A stretch of 64,000 nucleotides of DNA from positions 2,232,001 to 2,296,000 of the forward strand of contig BLLK01000062.1 in NCBI GenBank assembly GCA_021927905.1. The letters run 5' to 3'. The position numbers were made by a program, and so were the translations under genes. Below the pieces are notes generated by a model. The model had not been told where the DNA came from, searched no databases, and saw nothing but the letters and a program-made list of their open reading frames with translations. This document shows, piece by piece, positions 20,040 through 31,744 of the stretch (its first letter is position 1; every line of letters begins with the position of its first letter). The stretch comes from Chaetoceros tenuissimus. Lineage: Eukaryota > Bacillariophyta > Thalassiosirophyceae > Chaetocerotales > Chaetocerotaceae.

Positions 20040-23000
20040 TTACCTCTGTAAAAATTGATATATACTTTCCTGTAGTGCAAGCTTTGCAATGGAAGTCTCA
20101 ACACAAAGCTCTGAACCACCAAGTTCATTTGTTTCTTTTACGTTGAAGTCATTCTTGAGAACCTTCACAATATTGCTATTGACAGATCTGATAAAATGTT
20201 TAAGCCCCTCTTTCAAATCTGCTTCCATATGAGTGAGAAATTTGTCACCTCCCCTGTGTTGTTGAATCAAAGCAGAGACTCTTTCACCTACATATTCAAT
20301 CAACGGAGAAACAAAATCTGTAGCTTTCTGAATCCGCCTAGAGTCAGGTGTGCTTCCAGAACCATCTTCGTCGTCACGACCAGTATCAATAATCATACTT
20401 ATTTCTGGCTGGTCTTCTGTTGTGACCTTATCCGATAAAAGATCTTCTAACCCAACATTAACTGCTATAGATGCGTACTTCCACCATATATCTAGGATAT
20501 CAGCTACATCACTACCTAATATCCAGAATAAAACTGCCTTTGCACTGACTATATCTTCCTTTAAGAAAATTTCAAGGCAAGAAATGAAAATTGGATCGAA
20601 GAACTTTGTCAAAGAATAAGTTTGGGAGATGATGTAGGATTGGCCTTGTAAGGATAATTCCTTTGAGTCCCCTTTATTTTCTCCATGAAGATCAATATTT
20701 TCTTCAAGACCTTCTCTGTCCTTTGCTAAAGTCAACTTAATTGCACTTTTGTATCTCTTAATGTATTCAGTGATATCAGTAACCAGGTCAGTTTTTGGGT
20801 CGGTATCTTCGCTATCGTCCATTTCAATAGACGTTTTATTGTTGTTTCGATTAAAAAGATATTGATGATGTTCCTTAGCTGGTGACAGAATAGATCTTAC
20901 AACAAGCCCGACTCTCCACCACATTTTGTCAATGTCGGATGATGAAGAATTGTCAATATCATCCATACTACCTGAAATTGTTTCAGATATTTCATCACCA
21001 GTCAAATACTTCTCAATATCTTCTGTTTCTTCGCAGTTCTTCCACATCCGTTCGGTGACATCCTTTTCAATTATTTCAATAGCAGAAGTAAAAGAAGATT
21101 CATTTCGGGCGTCCTCAACTTTTTTGACGACGCAATCAGCTAGTTGACTCTGTACAGGTAGACAGCTTGACACAATAGATCCAGGATCGGATACAAAAAG
21201 CGCCATATTTTCGATGGATTTTATGATGAATTCCCCCCTGCTATTCCTTTGCCCTTCCAAACTGTTGATTGCGTATGGGGTCCAAGCATTCCAGTAAGAG
21301 TGAGGCCATTGATAATCGGTGTTGGTCAAGTGATACGAAAACCACTTTGAGAAATTTTCTTTTGCAATTGGTGATAAGGAAGGAATGAAATCCTCAAATA
21401 GATCGGATATAGCGAACGCAAGACTCTGTGGAATACGCTCTGGCTGAAGCTTGGCTAGTTCGATCAAGACCCTATACAAGTATATATGGCCTAAAGTTGA
21501 TTTAGCCTCAAAACCGCCTTGGCATTGAATGATCATTGATAAAACAGTTTCTACGATGCCACATTCGACACCAGTTGTATCATTATCACTCTGAATTGTA
21601 AACAATTCACTGATTGCTAAAATTTGTTCAGCGGCATCCTTTGCACTACCTCTTGAAACTCCAGTTTCGGAGACGACTGCTCTATGACAAATGAGACAAT
21701 CCCTTACAGCTTCTGATAATAAAAATCTATCAAGCAGGCTGAAATTCTTAACGTACGAATCAATACTTGGGTTGCGGGCTTCGAACTCATCGTCGTCTTC
21801 CTCAGGTGGAGGATCAAAAATTGAAAGGCGACCAAATACTATTCCTGTAGTGCTAGGACAAAGAAGAGTCACAGGGGTTTCACTAATGGAAGACTCTGAT
21901 GATCCAAGTAAATGTCGAAATAAATGACAACTAGGTGGGATATCAATATAAAGCTTTTCCCCGCTGAAATTCAATACATCTACATCGCCATCCTCATCCA
22001 TGCCACCGTTGGTATTTGGTTTAGACTTCAATCCTAACCATGGAGCATCTGACAGTAATTCAAACTTTGACTGTGAATGTCCTGTATAGTAGTCTTTCAC
22101 TATTTTGCGAACACTTCGAACCAAATCTTGGAATGTGTCAGCGCAAACAGCCTCCTCTTCGTCATCGTCTTCTTCTTCCTCGTCGTCTCCTTCCTCGTCG
22201 TCGTCGCCAGTGCTTATTTTGAAGTCCTCTTTTTGTGGCTTCTCCAAGAGTAGCGACATTATCCCTTTTCCTGGAGTGAATGGAGATGAATAACCATCAA
22301 TTATGGTCTCGACCTTTTGTAAGAGAGAATCAACAAAATCTTTAGATAGTACCTGCATTGCATATGGTAACGTTGAAAGTACTAATGCTGATAAAAGAAT
22401 GCACACATTGTTGTAGGATATAGACGCAATTTTGGAATCATCAGTAGTACTTCTAGCCTTTTCTGCAGCATCAATGAGAAGTTTCAAAAGATCACTTAAG
22501 GAGAGTGATGATAAATTGTCGGATGATCCCATGCTGTCATTGTCTTCGCCAGAATGCACTATTCCAACTCTTCCCAATAAAGCAATGTATCTCAACATCA
22601 GCTTTGCTCTCATGAAAGCATTTACATTGTCAACACGAGAAGCATCATTAGTATTTCCTTCTGCACTTTCTTTTGTCAACAATGGAACAACTCCACATGT
22701 TTTATCCAAATCATCAGCCAGTCTCAAACAAGCCATTACAAGACATCTCTTTGCGAATCCTTTGTAACTGATATTATTCGTCTCTTCACTTGCTTCAGGT
22801 GCAAATTCTTCTAAGCCTAGAGTCAAACCAACATAAGTTGGACTTTGAAGAGGTAAAGTAGCCGCACAATCACATAATAGCGATGACAATGGTCCAACTT
22901 CTTCTTCAGCCTTAACCTCAGAAATATCTTCCATTTTGACGCCATCCTCTTCTTTCACATCATTTTGTTCTGAACCATATTGCAGAAATATAGACGCATT

Positions 23001-23545
23001 TTGAGGAGTACACAAAACTTGAACAAGATCTTGGATATTTTTAGAAAGGGCTTGAACAACCCCACGCATGTTTCCATCATTTTCAAGACCCATACCAGTT
23101 GCTGCTTCTGCACTAGATTTGAGATCACCTAATTTCGAAATCATTGCAGTAAGAGTTTTCAATGCAGCAGTTTTTTGGTCTACACTTTCAGTAGAAGGGG
23201 TACTCTCGAAACGATTCCCTTGATGACGTCTTCCACCACCTCCACCACCACCTCCTCCTCCTCCTCGACGATAAGGATGGTATCGTCTATATCCAAAACA
23301 TGTGAGAATAAGAAATGTATATATACACCAAAGATATGCCTCTCCACTTACCTATCATCACGATCACGATTGTATCCTCCTCTGCCTCTTCGATGATTAT
23401 TGTAGCGACCTCGACCCCTTCCTCGTCCTCTATAATTGCGATTATATGAGTGTCCTCTGTCTCCTCGATCACCCCTGTAATCGCCTCTGTCCCCTCTATC
23501 ACCGCCGCCTCCTTGATGGCGTGACGAAGAGAGTTGTCCGTCCAT
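20040..23545 (-). CDS. NCBP1: Nuclear cap-binding protein subunit 1 (CBP80), RGG-rich N-terminus
   Basis: complement(join(20040..23286,23352..23545)), 1146 aa. The 65-bp intron splits an Arg codon. The start is ATG 23545 (MDGQLSSS). The first ~80 residues are Arg/Gly/Asp/Tyr-rich with RGRGRGRG and a run of Gly, unlike the short Lys/Arg NLS of animal CBP80. The body shows MIF4G-like alpha-helical repeats. Its CBP80 hallmark is YLYRVLIELAKLQPERIPQSL, then NFSKWFSYHLTNTDYQWPHSYW, close to the human protein. An acidic insert (DDEEGDDEEEEDDDEE) lies in the first third. CBP80 with CBP20 binds the m7G cap of nascent transcripts and directs splicing, export and the pioneer round. 39 kDa or so larger than the human protein owing to acidic and RGG inserts. 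Confidence 0.9.
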
Positions 23546-23911
23546 TGTATAGTCTTCTTTGGTCAATTGACTTGATTGTACGTCAAGGTTTTTATTGGAT
23601 TGTATGTGAATGTGTTGAGGAAAAGTGAAAAGTGTGTGGGGTGTAGGATCGCGAAGAGGAAAGAAAAGAGATGAAAAGAGGAAGAGGAAAGATTCTCAGC
23701 AGCATTGGCTCTTTTCTTGTCGGTGTACTTAGAATAAATGCTAGTCTAGCTAGACTACGTAAAGATACAGTAGTAGGACAGAAATATTAATTCTCTAAAA
23801 TGTATTTTTATAATGGTATTGGAGCTCACTTTCAAAAGAAGTCATTGAATCAAGTTTGACATTCCTTCATCTTTCCTACACATTCCCCAGATATAGTTTA
23901 CCAGTTTTGAA

Positions 23912-25035
23912 TCACATGACGGCTACATTCTCGTCGTCTACACTCAGCATTGAAATGGCAGAGTCATTCAAAAGATCTTCTTGACCTTCACAGATCTCCT
24001 CCAACAATTCGCCATCGTCAGTCACAGTAATTTTATCTTCAACTTTGGCATACAGAACTTTGAAAACTTTTTGAATAAGAACATCAGGGCTGCTCACTTC
24101 TCCATTTTCCTCGTGAACTTGAAGCATTACTTCAATGCCACGAAGCTTATCAAAGTAAAAGTCTCTCTCCTTTTCAATATTCTCCAAGATTAATTCTGTC
24201 TCTGCAAGCTTTCTCCTCATTGTGGCATTCTTTGTAGTTAATTCAGTATTTTGTGCTTCAAGTTTCTCTACTTGTTTTGAAGTCGCTGAACCAATCTGAG
24301 ACTTTGCTGATTGTCTGCTACTACTTAAACTAATATCGCGAAGTGGTGGGTTGCTCTTTACCACTCTTCTTGATGTAGTTGTTGCTCTAGATGAAACACT
24401 AGAAACACTTGCTCCTGAACTTGGAACAGCTCTGCGAGTAGTAGATGATGAACTCATTGGTCTTGCAGAACGTGGTCTCGAAACTGAAGCAGAGGCATTA
24501 CCAGACTTTGGTAAAAATCTTTCTGGTAAATTCTTGCCTCCTTTGCCAAGCATTCTCCTTCCAAGTGCATCATAGTCGTCTCTGACATCTGATGAAGCAT
24601 GCTCACTAAAAGCCTTTAACCATTGACAAAACTCCAAGTTATCCTGATACTTTGCTCTAATCAATCTATCGACATCTACCCTTTTCTGTACCCTCTGTTT
24701 TGAGAATGCCATTTGTAAGAGCTTGTAGTTCTCAATGAACTCATAATCAGATCTGGCAGTCCAATTGACTCTCTTCATTGGAATCGACCCTGGGAAAAGA
24801 TAATCCATCAACTGACATGCAACTGCTCCAGTTGCTGTTTCTTCGATTTTGGATAGATTCATATTGAGGGTTACATTGAAAAATTCAAGAATCTCTTTTC
24901 TTCCAGTGAAGTATGCTCCGTCCATCATTCCTTAGTATGAAAAAGATTAATTGAATTCGTTTCAAATTTGAAGAAAAGCAGCGAGATCACGTATTGGTCT
25001 TTCTTACCTAAAGGAACATCCGCTGTTCTACTCAT
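23912..25035 (-). CDS. MAPRE1: EB1-family microtubule plus-end-binding protein
   Basis: complement(join(23912..24930,25008..25035)), 348 aa. A 9-codon first exon (MSRTADVPL) is joined through a 77-bp intron in phase 1 to GMMDGAYFTGRKEILEFFN. This restores the canonical EB1 N-terminus. Residues ~10-130 are the calponin-homology domain (FPGSIPMKRVNW, EFIENYKLLQ, LIRAKYQDNLEFCQWLK). A Ser/Arg/Pro linker follows, then a coiled coil at ~240-300 with the EB homology motif (EKERDFYFDKLRGIEV). The C-terminus ends VAVM rather than the EEY/F that recruits CAP-Gly proteins in animals. It tracks growing microtubule ends. Confidence 0.95.
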
Positions 25036-25584
25036 GATTCTTTGTTACTCTGAAAAGTTAGTTTTGTCTATTTGAAGGAAGGAAGTATTGTCTTCAAACT
25101 TGTACTCGTACCTAGATATAGTTTGAGAGTGGAACTGATGCTTTTTGATTTCATCATTTCATCAATAAAAATGATCGTTTTTTTCAAAATTTCTCATGTA
25201 CGTACTTAGCTAAAAAGTCTGCGTCAAAAGATCTGTTCGTCATTGGTAAAAATAAATACAAGATTGCAGATAGATACTATTACTTACCCTGTAGCTTGCA
25301 CATTTACTCGTAGACATTCATATTACAATTATGAGATATTCTATTATAATGAATTTTATTTCATGTGTATCATGTTACGGGATGAATGAAAGGAGTCTTC
25401 TAAAAAGCGATACACGGTACACCAGTTACATCTACATATTTCTTATGTACGAGTACCTTTCATCTAAGAGCATTTATAGATTAGGTATGCTGAGATACTA
25501 ACAACAAGAGTATTGTCGGCGGTACAATCGTCGTGTGGCTGGAAATAAGAAAGAAGAACGGATTTCAACATTGGAAATACAAGG
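25036..25584. other. Intergenic spacer
   Basis: 550 bp, A+T-rich, no supported gene; it ends at the MITE. Confidence 0.4.
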
Positions 25585-26000
25585 TACACTAATTGTGTTA
25601 CAAAACGTACCTAGGTACGTTTCCAAAAATGTTGAGTAGGTACGCTTTGGCTCGGGCTTAGAAAAGGGGGGTACGTTTTCAAACTGGGTACGTTTTGTAA
25701 CTTTCCGCGTAGAAATACTTCAAAATCATGAGCACACTTGTAAAAGTGATAAGTCTATCTATCAATGAGTATTTTTAATAATCAATCAAATGAAATTAAG
25801 CATTATAATATAGTAATAGAGCCAGTAGTAGTCAAGCAGAACAACAATATAAAAATTAAACGTGCAATTTTCCGTTAAACAAGGGTTATAAGTAGGTACG
25901 TTTCCAAAAACTTGTCACTATGTAGGTATGCTTTGATGTGAGGCTGAAAAAGGGGGGTACGATTTCAAAAACAGGTACGTTTTGTAACACAATTAGTGTA
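25585..26000. mobile_element. TA-flanked MITE, Tc1/mariner type (416 bp)
   Basis: Perfect 28-bp terminal inverted repeats including the TA (25585-25612 and 25973-26000; cactaattgtgttacaaaa inward from TA at each end). The TA at each outer edge fits the TA target duplication of Tc1/mariner elements. The inside is not coding. It holds two ~90-96-bp direct repeats (25612-25700 and 25893-25988), both rich in ggtacg motifs, each ending with the inner half of the right TIR. This suggests that the element grew by an internal duplication. No transposase is present. Confidence 0.85.
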
Positions 26001-26261
26001 CTCCTCAATCTTCGATTACATTATCGACTCAGTACGAGGAGGCAATTAGATCAAAGTAGAATTCATTAAACAATAAAAATATATCAAATTCTTTATTTCC
26101 ATTGTACATTCTTATAGATATTTGAAAATTGACATACTGATGATATGACAGAGAAATGTATTCACAACACCTTCTGATTGGTAAATTGACCTCAATCCAA
26201 TGTTATCTTCAACAATTTCTCATGACCAAAATATATGTTCTCATGGCTTTCAAATACTAAT

Positions 26262-26973
26262 TTAATTGTCTGAAGGATCGGCACCAAACTTGAGAGTTCT
26301 AACACCCTCCTTGTCAATAGCTTTGATGACAAAATTTGGCTGACTAATCAAAAATCTTACTTGCAATTCTTTGATACACTTTTCAACAATCGCTACAGCC
26401 TGTTCTTGGTCTAACCCCTCTTTCCAGTCTCTATCCATGATTGACAAACAGAAATTACTTGCATACCCCTGACATCCATAATTGACTTTTGCAAGAGCAG
26501 CTAGGTAGTCCATCCAATATAAAGATCCCTTTCCGGTAGATTTATCATATCCTCCAAGGAGGCAATTGACTTGGTATGGTCCTCTTCTCAATGCCTTTGC
26601 GAGCTCTCCTCTGCAATAGTTTGCCTGTGCATGAGTTGAAAGCTGGATACCATCATTGGAGAGTTGGTACAGTGCGAGATTTTTAGAAATGTATTCAGAG
26701 AAGTTGACGAGATCGGAGTTTGGTCCAGATACACCAAGTGCAGAGGATGGTGACAGCGTTGTTATTTTGTCAAGATTAGATTGGTAAGTTAGGATCGAGC
26801 GCGCATTACTCTGATCTGCAGCAAGGATAACTGTAGGATAGCAAATGAAAATGATTGAGTTCATATATCTTGTACATGCAGTAGATGCATATGATCCCAC
26901 TTTCGAAATACTCATTTACACCAGTTTTGGACTCACCTCCCCCTTCATATTCAACTCCAAATACGGTATCCAT
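26262..26973 (-). CDS. PSMB2: 20S proteasome subunit beta-4 (PSMB2)
   Basis: complement(join(26262..26830,26937..26973)), 201 aa, the same length as human PSMB2. The first exon encodes MDTVFGVEYEGG. A 106-bp intron in phase 1 leads to VILAADQSNARSI. Conserved beta-4 features are VNFSEYISKNLALY, GPYQVNCLLGGYD, YWMDYLAALAKV, LSIMDRDW and VRFLISQPNF. There is no N-terminal catalytic Thr, as expected for this non-proteolytic structural subunit of the 20S core. Confidence 0.95.
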
Positions 26974-27427
26974 TTTTGTTTTCTTTGTTTTTTATTCGAT
27001 GTGTGCGTTGCCTGCTAGGTGTGCAATCAATTGTTGTAGTGTTTGCAGAAGACTTTGTTTTTGTTGCAAAATACCTTTGCGCTTTTGATAGAGCGCAATC
27101 CTCTTGTTGCTTCGGCAAGCTTCTTTAGCTGAGTTGTTTTCTGGCTGTAATTTGTCCCATAGTTATCCCCTTTGTTAAGCTTCTTGTGCCCTAGCCAGTT
27201 GAGAAAGAATTCGGCTGATTTTTCTGACATACTTTTCCACATTTTCAGGCCATTTTACGTATGCCAATAGAATTTTCTCCTGCAAACGTCAATGCCATCA
27301 TGAGACCAGCATGACATTCTTTTCATCCTTTTCCACAACACATAAAAAGAAGTGAATAACTTCAACTTCACTTCAAATAAGCTCCATAGCTGACGTTCTA
27401 GAGTATTCACTGAAAGAATAAGTGAAA
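26974..27427. promoter_or_regulatory. Divergent promoter region PSMB2/ClpX
   Basis: A 454-bp head-to-head spacer between PSMB2 (minus) and ClpX (plus). No motif stands out beyond A/T-rich stretches; a small minus-strand ORF at 27027-27242 has no support. Confidence 0.4.
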
Positions 27428-29931
27428 ATGTTATCCAATAGTTTGAGAAAGACTGTCAAGTCTGTGGCTCTTTCGAAGAAATTAAATTCTGCTTCTTCCA
27501 CCAGAACTTTGATTCCCACTCTCAAGTCATTAAAATGTTCGGCAGCAGTTGGAAGTTGCCTGCATTACCACAATGATGCATCTGAAACTCATGCTATTGT
27601 GGATCCTATGCCAGCTCCAGCCCTTGCTTTAGCATATGACTATGATGACAATTGCCATGAACATGAAACGGATATTAATTCTTCCATCACTTCAAAATAT
27701 GGTGAAGGTGGAACTATGAACTTATCTTCTTCATCTTCCATTAACTCTCAGATGCGCAAAGCATCAGGTGGAGGACCACCATCTGGAGGTGGTAGTAGTG
27801 GAGGCGGAGGAAAGCAAAAGTGTCCTAAATGTGGAAACAGTGCAACTTTTAAACATTCTGATTTTGAAGATAACACTTTTTATTGTGCTACTTGCTCAGG
27901 TTGGTTTCTTGTCAAGGAAGGAAATACCACAGCTACTGTCAATATGCATGCTGGTAGTGGTAGCTCTTCAAATGTAGCTAGTGGAAGTGTCTATGGTACA
28001 TTCCGTGATGATAAAGCACAACCTCCGACATTTCCAATGCAACATGTAAGTTTTTTGTCTTTGGTTTATATTGACTTATTCTCAACACAAAGAATCTCAT
28101 AAATGAATGAATCAATGAGTTTAGATTCCAGAAAAAGCAAATTCTACAAACGATCGGAAGCAGTACAGACAGGAAGGTGGTCGCTCACAAGAACCAGAGA
28201 CGTTCGAAACAAATGGTTCAACTCCAGATTCTCAACCGCCATCTAATTTGAAACTTCCGACTCCACTAGAAATTTGCAAGGGTTTGAATGAATATGTTAT
28301 TGGCCAACATAATGTGAAAGTGGCATTAAGTGTTGGAGTGCATAACCACTATAAAAGAATCACAGTTGCTGAAGCATTAGCTGCTGAGAAGGAACGCATG
28401 GAAGCAATGCAAAATGCAGCAGCACATGCACATGATTCGGGTATGCCATCATATAATCTTGCACCTGGAACACCAATCACTGAGGGAACAACTGATTTGT
28501 CAGATTTGAATCTATCTCAGTTTGGTAGAGCATATGGAAAATCAAAGGGTTCTTCTATTCCTCCAACAATGCCAGAAGAAGACAAACCCGTTTCTACTCC
28601 AAAGATAGATCCAGATATGAATAGCATTGCGAAGCCTGATTTTGGTAGACAAGTTGAAGATTGTGAACTTGATAAGAGTAATATTGTAATAATTGGACCC
28701 ACAGGTACGTAAGGGGGACTAAGCACTTTCAGTATTTTTATATTTGGTCAAAACTAACATCTCAAGTTATATAGGAAGTGGAAAGACACTACTGGTAAAA
28801 ACGTTGGCCAAACTTATTGATGTTCCTCTTGTGATTGCTGATGCTACTTGTTTAACGCAAGCTGGATATGTCGGTGAAGACGTAAGTGTGCCCCTAACAA
28901 CATATGTGGAAAAGTTCTCTAGATTTCTTACTAACATGATCTGATGAAATTTTAGGTGGAATCGATTCTATTGAAGTTATACATGGAAAGCGGTCAAGAC
29001 ATAGAAAGATGTCAGCGCGGTATTGTGTACATCGATGGTAAGCATCTGGCTTTGTGTTCAAAGAGTCATTTTGTAAATTGACAATGTATCATTTCATCTC
29101 ACAACACTTTTTCCAGAAACTGACAAAATCAGAAAGTCTGGTGGTAACGTTAGTATTAGTCGCGATGTATCAGGGGAAGGAGTTCAACATGCACTTTTAA
29201 AGATTGTCGAGGGTAATATGATCAATGTTCCAAAGGAACCAGGTCGCAAAAATCCACGAGGTGACTTCCTGCAAATTGACACTTCAAACATTCTCTTTAT
29301 TTGTGGTGGAGCATTTGCTGGACTTGAAAAAATTATTAACAGACGAATGGATTCTGCGTCCATTGGATTTGGTGCTCAAATGAAAAAAGATACTGATGAT
29401 CATAAAGTGCAGGGTAAATACTTTGATAGTGCGATCCCAAAGGATCTAGTTCATTATGGAATGATTCCTGAGTTCATTGGAAGATTTCCAGTGATTGTTT
29501 CAACCAAGGGACTGGACGAAGATAATCTTATCGATATCCTCACAAAGCCAAAGAATTCACTTTACAAACAATACAAGTATCTCTTTGCAATGAGTGACGT
29601 TGACTTCCACGTGAGCCAGTGTGGTTTGCGTGAAATTGCGAAGACTGCATTTGGAAGAGGTACTGGTGCACGTGGACTTCGGGCGATTACTGAAAATGCA
29701 TTGATGGAGACAATGTATGTTGTTCCATCAATACCGGAAGTGCACACTGTTTACTTGGATGGAGCTGCTATCCGAGGCGAACGGAAGCCACTCCTCTTGA
29801 AAAATGAGAGTATTGATGGACAAAAGTTTGAAGAAATGATGAAAAAGTCGAATGGAGTTTACGATGGTATCGAAGGAGTTGTCCATGTAGACATGGACGC
29901 CATCAATGATTTCCTTGATGAGGCAGCTTAA
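27428..29931 (+). CDS. CLPX: Organellar ClpX ATPase (733 aa)
   Basis: join(27428..28045,28125..28704,28775..28881,28956..29037,29117..29931); the five exons keep phase throughout. The N-terminus ([18 protein letters not shown]) looks like a mitochondrial presequence. A zinc-binding domain is at C132-x2-C135-x17-C153-x2-C156. The AAA+ module has Walker A GPTGSGKT (the intron falls inside this motif), pore loop GYVGED, Walker B IVYIDE, an RKN version of the RKH loop, sensor-2 GARGLR, and the IGF loop (ASIGFGAQ) that docks on ClpP. ClpX unfolds substrates and threads them into ClpP. It has a long Glu/Ala-rich insert before Walker A. The IGF loop says that it works with a ClpP partner rather than as a solo unfoldase. 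Confidence 0.95.
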
Positions 29932-30146
29932 ACTTAAGCATGTACATGCATGAATATATTGATTATATTATGAAGTCGAATAGCCTCTTCCTTCCACAAA
30001 TTACTTTAAACTAAATAATGTACTATCTGTTGTATCTTTAACTTTCTATTTGTCTATACTTTGTATTTTGTCCAAGTGATTCACTTTCGTCACAACCTCC
30101 CAAACAAATTCGACTATTTTGATGATGTCTGATATGATTGAAATGG

Positions 30147-30738
30147 TTATTCACTGTCTGCTTCCATTTTAACATAAAAACCATCATAAAGACCTGTTGG
30201 CACTTCGTCGGTAGCTTCGAGAAGTTCTAGTTTTTGACTTAATCCAACCTTTGCACTTCCCTTTTGACACCAGCGAACAAAACCATCGACCATCTTTCTC
30301 TTTCCTTCTACATAAATTGTTGCTGTATCATCATCAGATGGAGGACTCATGGTGCCAATTAATCGTCGGAATTTTGATGCCTTCAATGTAAAATCAAGCG
30401 TTAGATAAAGTGCAAATGAAAAAAGGAAGCAATTTTAGATATATAACTTCAACTAACTCAACTCCTTTCACTTGAAGTTCTAGAGCCCTGAGTACAAACC
30501 GACCTACCTCATTTTTTATGCATGTACGCACGTAGCCTCCGTTAACATCTCCCTTTACTTTTATTGTTTTTCCAATGATTTCTTGAGGATCTGCACCAGT
30601 AGCTGCCTCGGCGTAGAGAGCGGAAGAAAGCCTTGGGGAAGTTATGCATACTGGATTTGTAGAGAAAGCTGCAACATAGGTTGTGCTGGAAAGTGCCACA
30701 AGAAGCAAAAATATATTAGAAATGAACGTGTTCTTCAT
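30147..30738 (-). CDS. Acylphosphatase-like protein, probably plastid-targeted
   Basis: complement(join(30147..30380,30508..30738)), 154 aa. A signal peptide (FLLLVALSSTTYVAAF) ends at an AAF motif, followed by a Ser/Ala-rich transit stretch. The fold signature GDVNGGYVR matches acylphosphatase GxVxGxxxR, with the phosphate-binding Arg present. The second half (IYVEGKRKMVDGFVRWCQKG) matches the acylphosphatase beta-alpha unit. The catalytic Asn expected in the GxVxN loop is replaced: GTMSPPSDDDT has no Asn. So the fold is likely, the activity doubtful. The intron 30381-30507 uses GTAGGT..GAAG. Confidence 0.7.
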
Positions 30739-31139
30739 TTTCTTAGATTGTAAGGTATATATTGAGAGCTATTGGTAGCAGCTTCTTGAATCTGAAACTT
30801 TGTATTATGATTGCTTTGGAAGGATTCTGGTTTCGATTTAATGTTGATGTTGCAGATGTCTCGTTTCTTCTGCATCCATCATCCGATGCGTCGGCCACAG
30901 AAGATTTTCTTTCCTCTTCGATGCGTACTTGTGTCTTGAAACCTATATTCTCTATTCTAACATATACTTATATCACACTCATAACCAATAATTATGACCA
31001 ATGACGATCGATGGATTATTGCGTCTCTCCAGTTTCAACTTTCATCTCTCATCTTCATCTGAACATAATCTAATATCCCATATCTTTTCTGCTTGTAATA
31101 CCGTACAAATTTAAGTATCGTTAGTATTTTTCTATAGAT
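30739..31139. promoter_or_regulatory. Divergent promoter region between two plastid-type genes
   Basis: A 401-bp head-to-head spacer between the acylphosphatase-like and SUI1-like genes, both with signal-peptide N-termini. No distinct motif was recognised. A tctatag just before ATG 31140 could be a splice acceptor of a 5'-UTR intron. Confidence 0.35.
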
Positions 31140-31739
31140 ATGCCAATGAGGTTCCAGTTTCAGATATTGCTCCTCTGGATTGTGACCCTCAAGGTCAGTG
31201 GCTTCATTAATGTTCATGTGTCATCGTCAAAGCCAAAGATAACACAAAAACTTTATGCCAAGAGAAAATTCAAAATTAATACCAATTTGACAGGTGATGT
31301 TTCTTCAGATGGCAAACTCGCTGATAGAAAAGAGGAGCAAGAAGCTAGGAAACCCGTAACAACAAATCTTGGTGTTTCAAAGAAGAAGAAAATGTCATCT
31401 GCAAAAACTACATCAAAGCCTTTGTCAAAAAAGGCTGAAAAGCTCGCAAAGGAACGAAATGGAAACATTGATAGTTCGCTACAAGCAGGAATATCAGTTC
31501 CTGAGGATCAAGATGTGCAGATAAAAGCGATCAATCGAGGTAATAAAAAAGTAACTGTTGTACGAGGACTCACAAGTTCAATGGATGATCGCAAAAAGTT
31601 ATTGAAAGAAATCAAGAGCAAAGTAGGTGGAGGTGGAACTTTAGTAGATGGTGTATTAGAACTACAAGGTGATCATGCCGACAAAATATTACAAGTTCTC
31701 CAAAAAAGGAATTACAGCAATGCAAAAATTGTAAAGTAA
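31140..31739 (+). CDS. SUI1/eIF1-like protein with plastid-type targeting (199 aa)
   Basis: The N-terminus is a signal peptide (FQILLLWIVTLKVSGF) ending in a GF motif, followed by a basic, Ser/Lys-rich transit region: the diatom plastid address. After a Lys-rich linker, residues ~135-199 form a SUI1 domain (VTVVRGLTSS, LLKEIKSKVGGGGTLVDGVLELQGDHADKILQVLQ). This is like bacterial YciH and the eIF1/DENR family that monitors start-codon selection on the ribosome small subunit. A YciH-like factor for plastid ribosomes is the simplest reading. It is tail to tail with GatB: only 5 bp lie between the two stop codons. Confidence 0.8.
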   Translation: MPMRFQFQILLLWIVTLKVSGFINVHVSSSKPKITQKLYAKRKFKINTNLTGDVSSDGKLADRKEEQEARKPVTTNLGVSKKKKMSSAKTTSKPLSKKAEKLAKERNGNIDSSLQAGISVPEDQDVQIKAINRGNKKVTVVRGLTSSMDDRKKLLKEIKSKVGGGGTLVDGVLELQGDHADKILQVLQKRNYSNAKIVK

Positions 31740-31744
31740 ATTGT

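Noticed and set aside
23220-23265. CRISPR-like or microsatellite array in the cctcct-rich stretch
   Set aside because: It is the antisense of the poly-Gly/RGG coding part of CBP80; no spaced direct repeats exist anywhere in the window that would indicate CRISPR.
27027-27242. Small minus-strand ORF between PSMB2 and ClpX
   Set aside because: Lies in a divergent promoter region, no motif, no splice connection to PSMB2, whose first exon is already placed.
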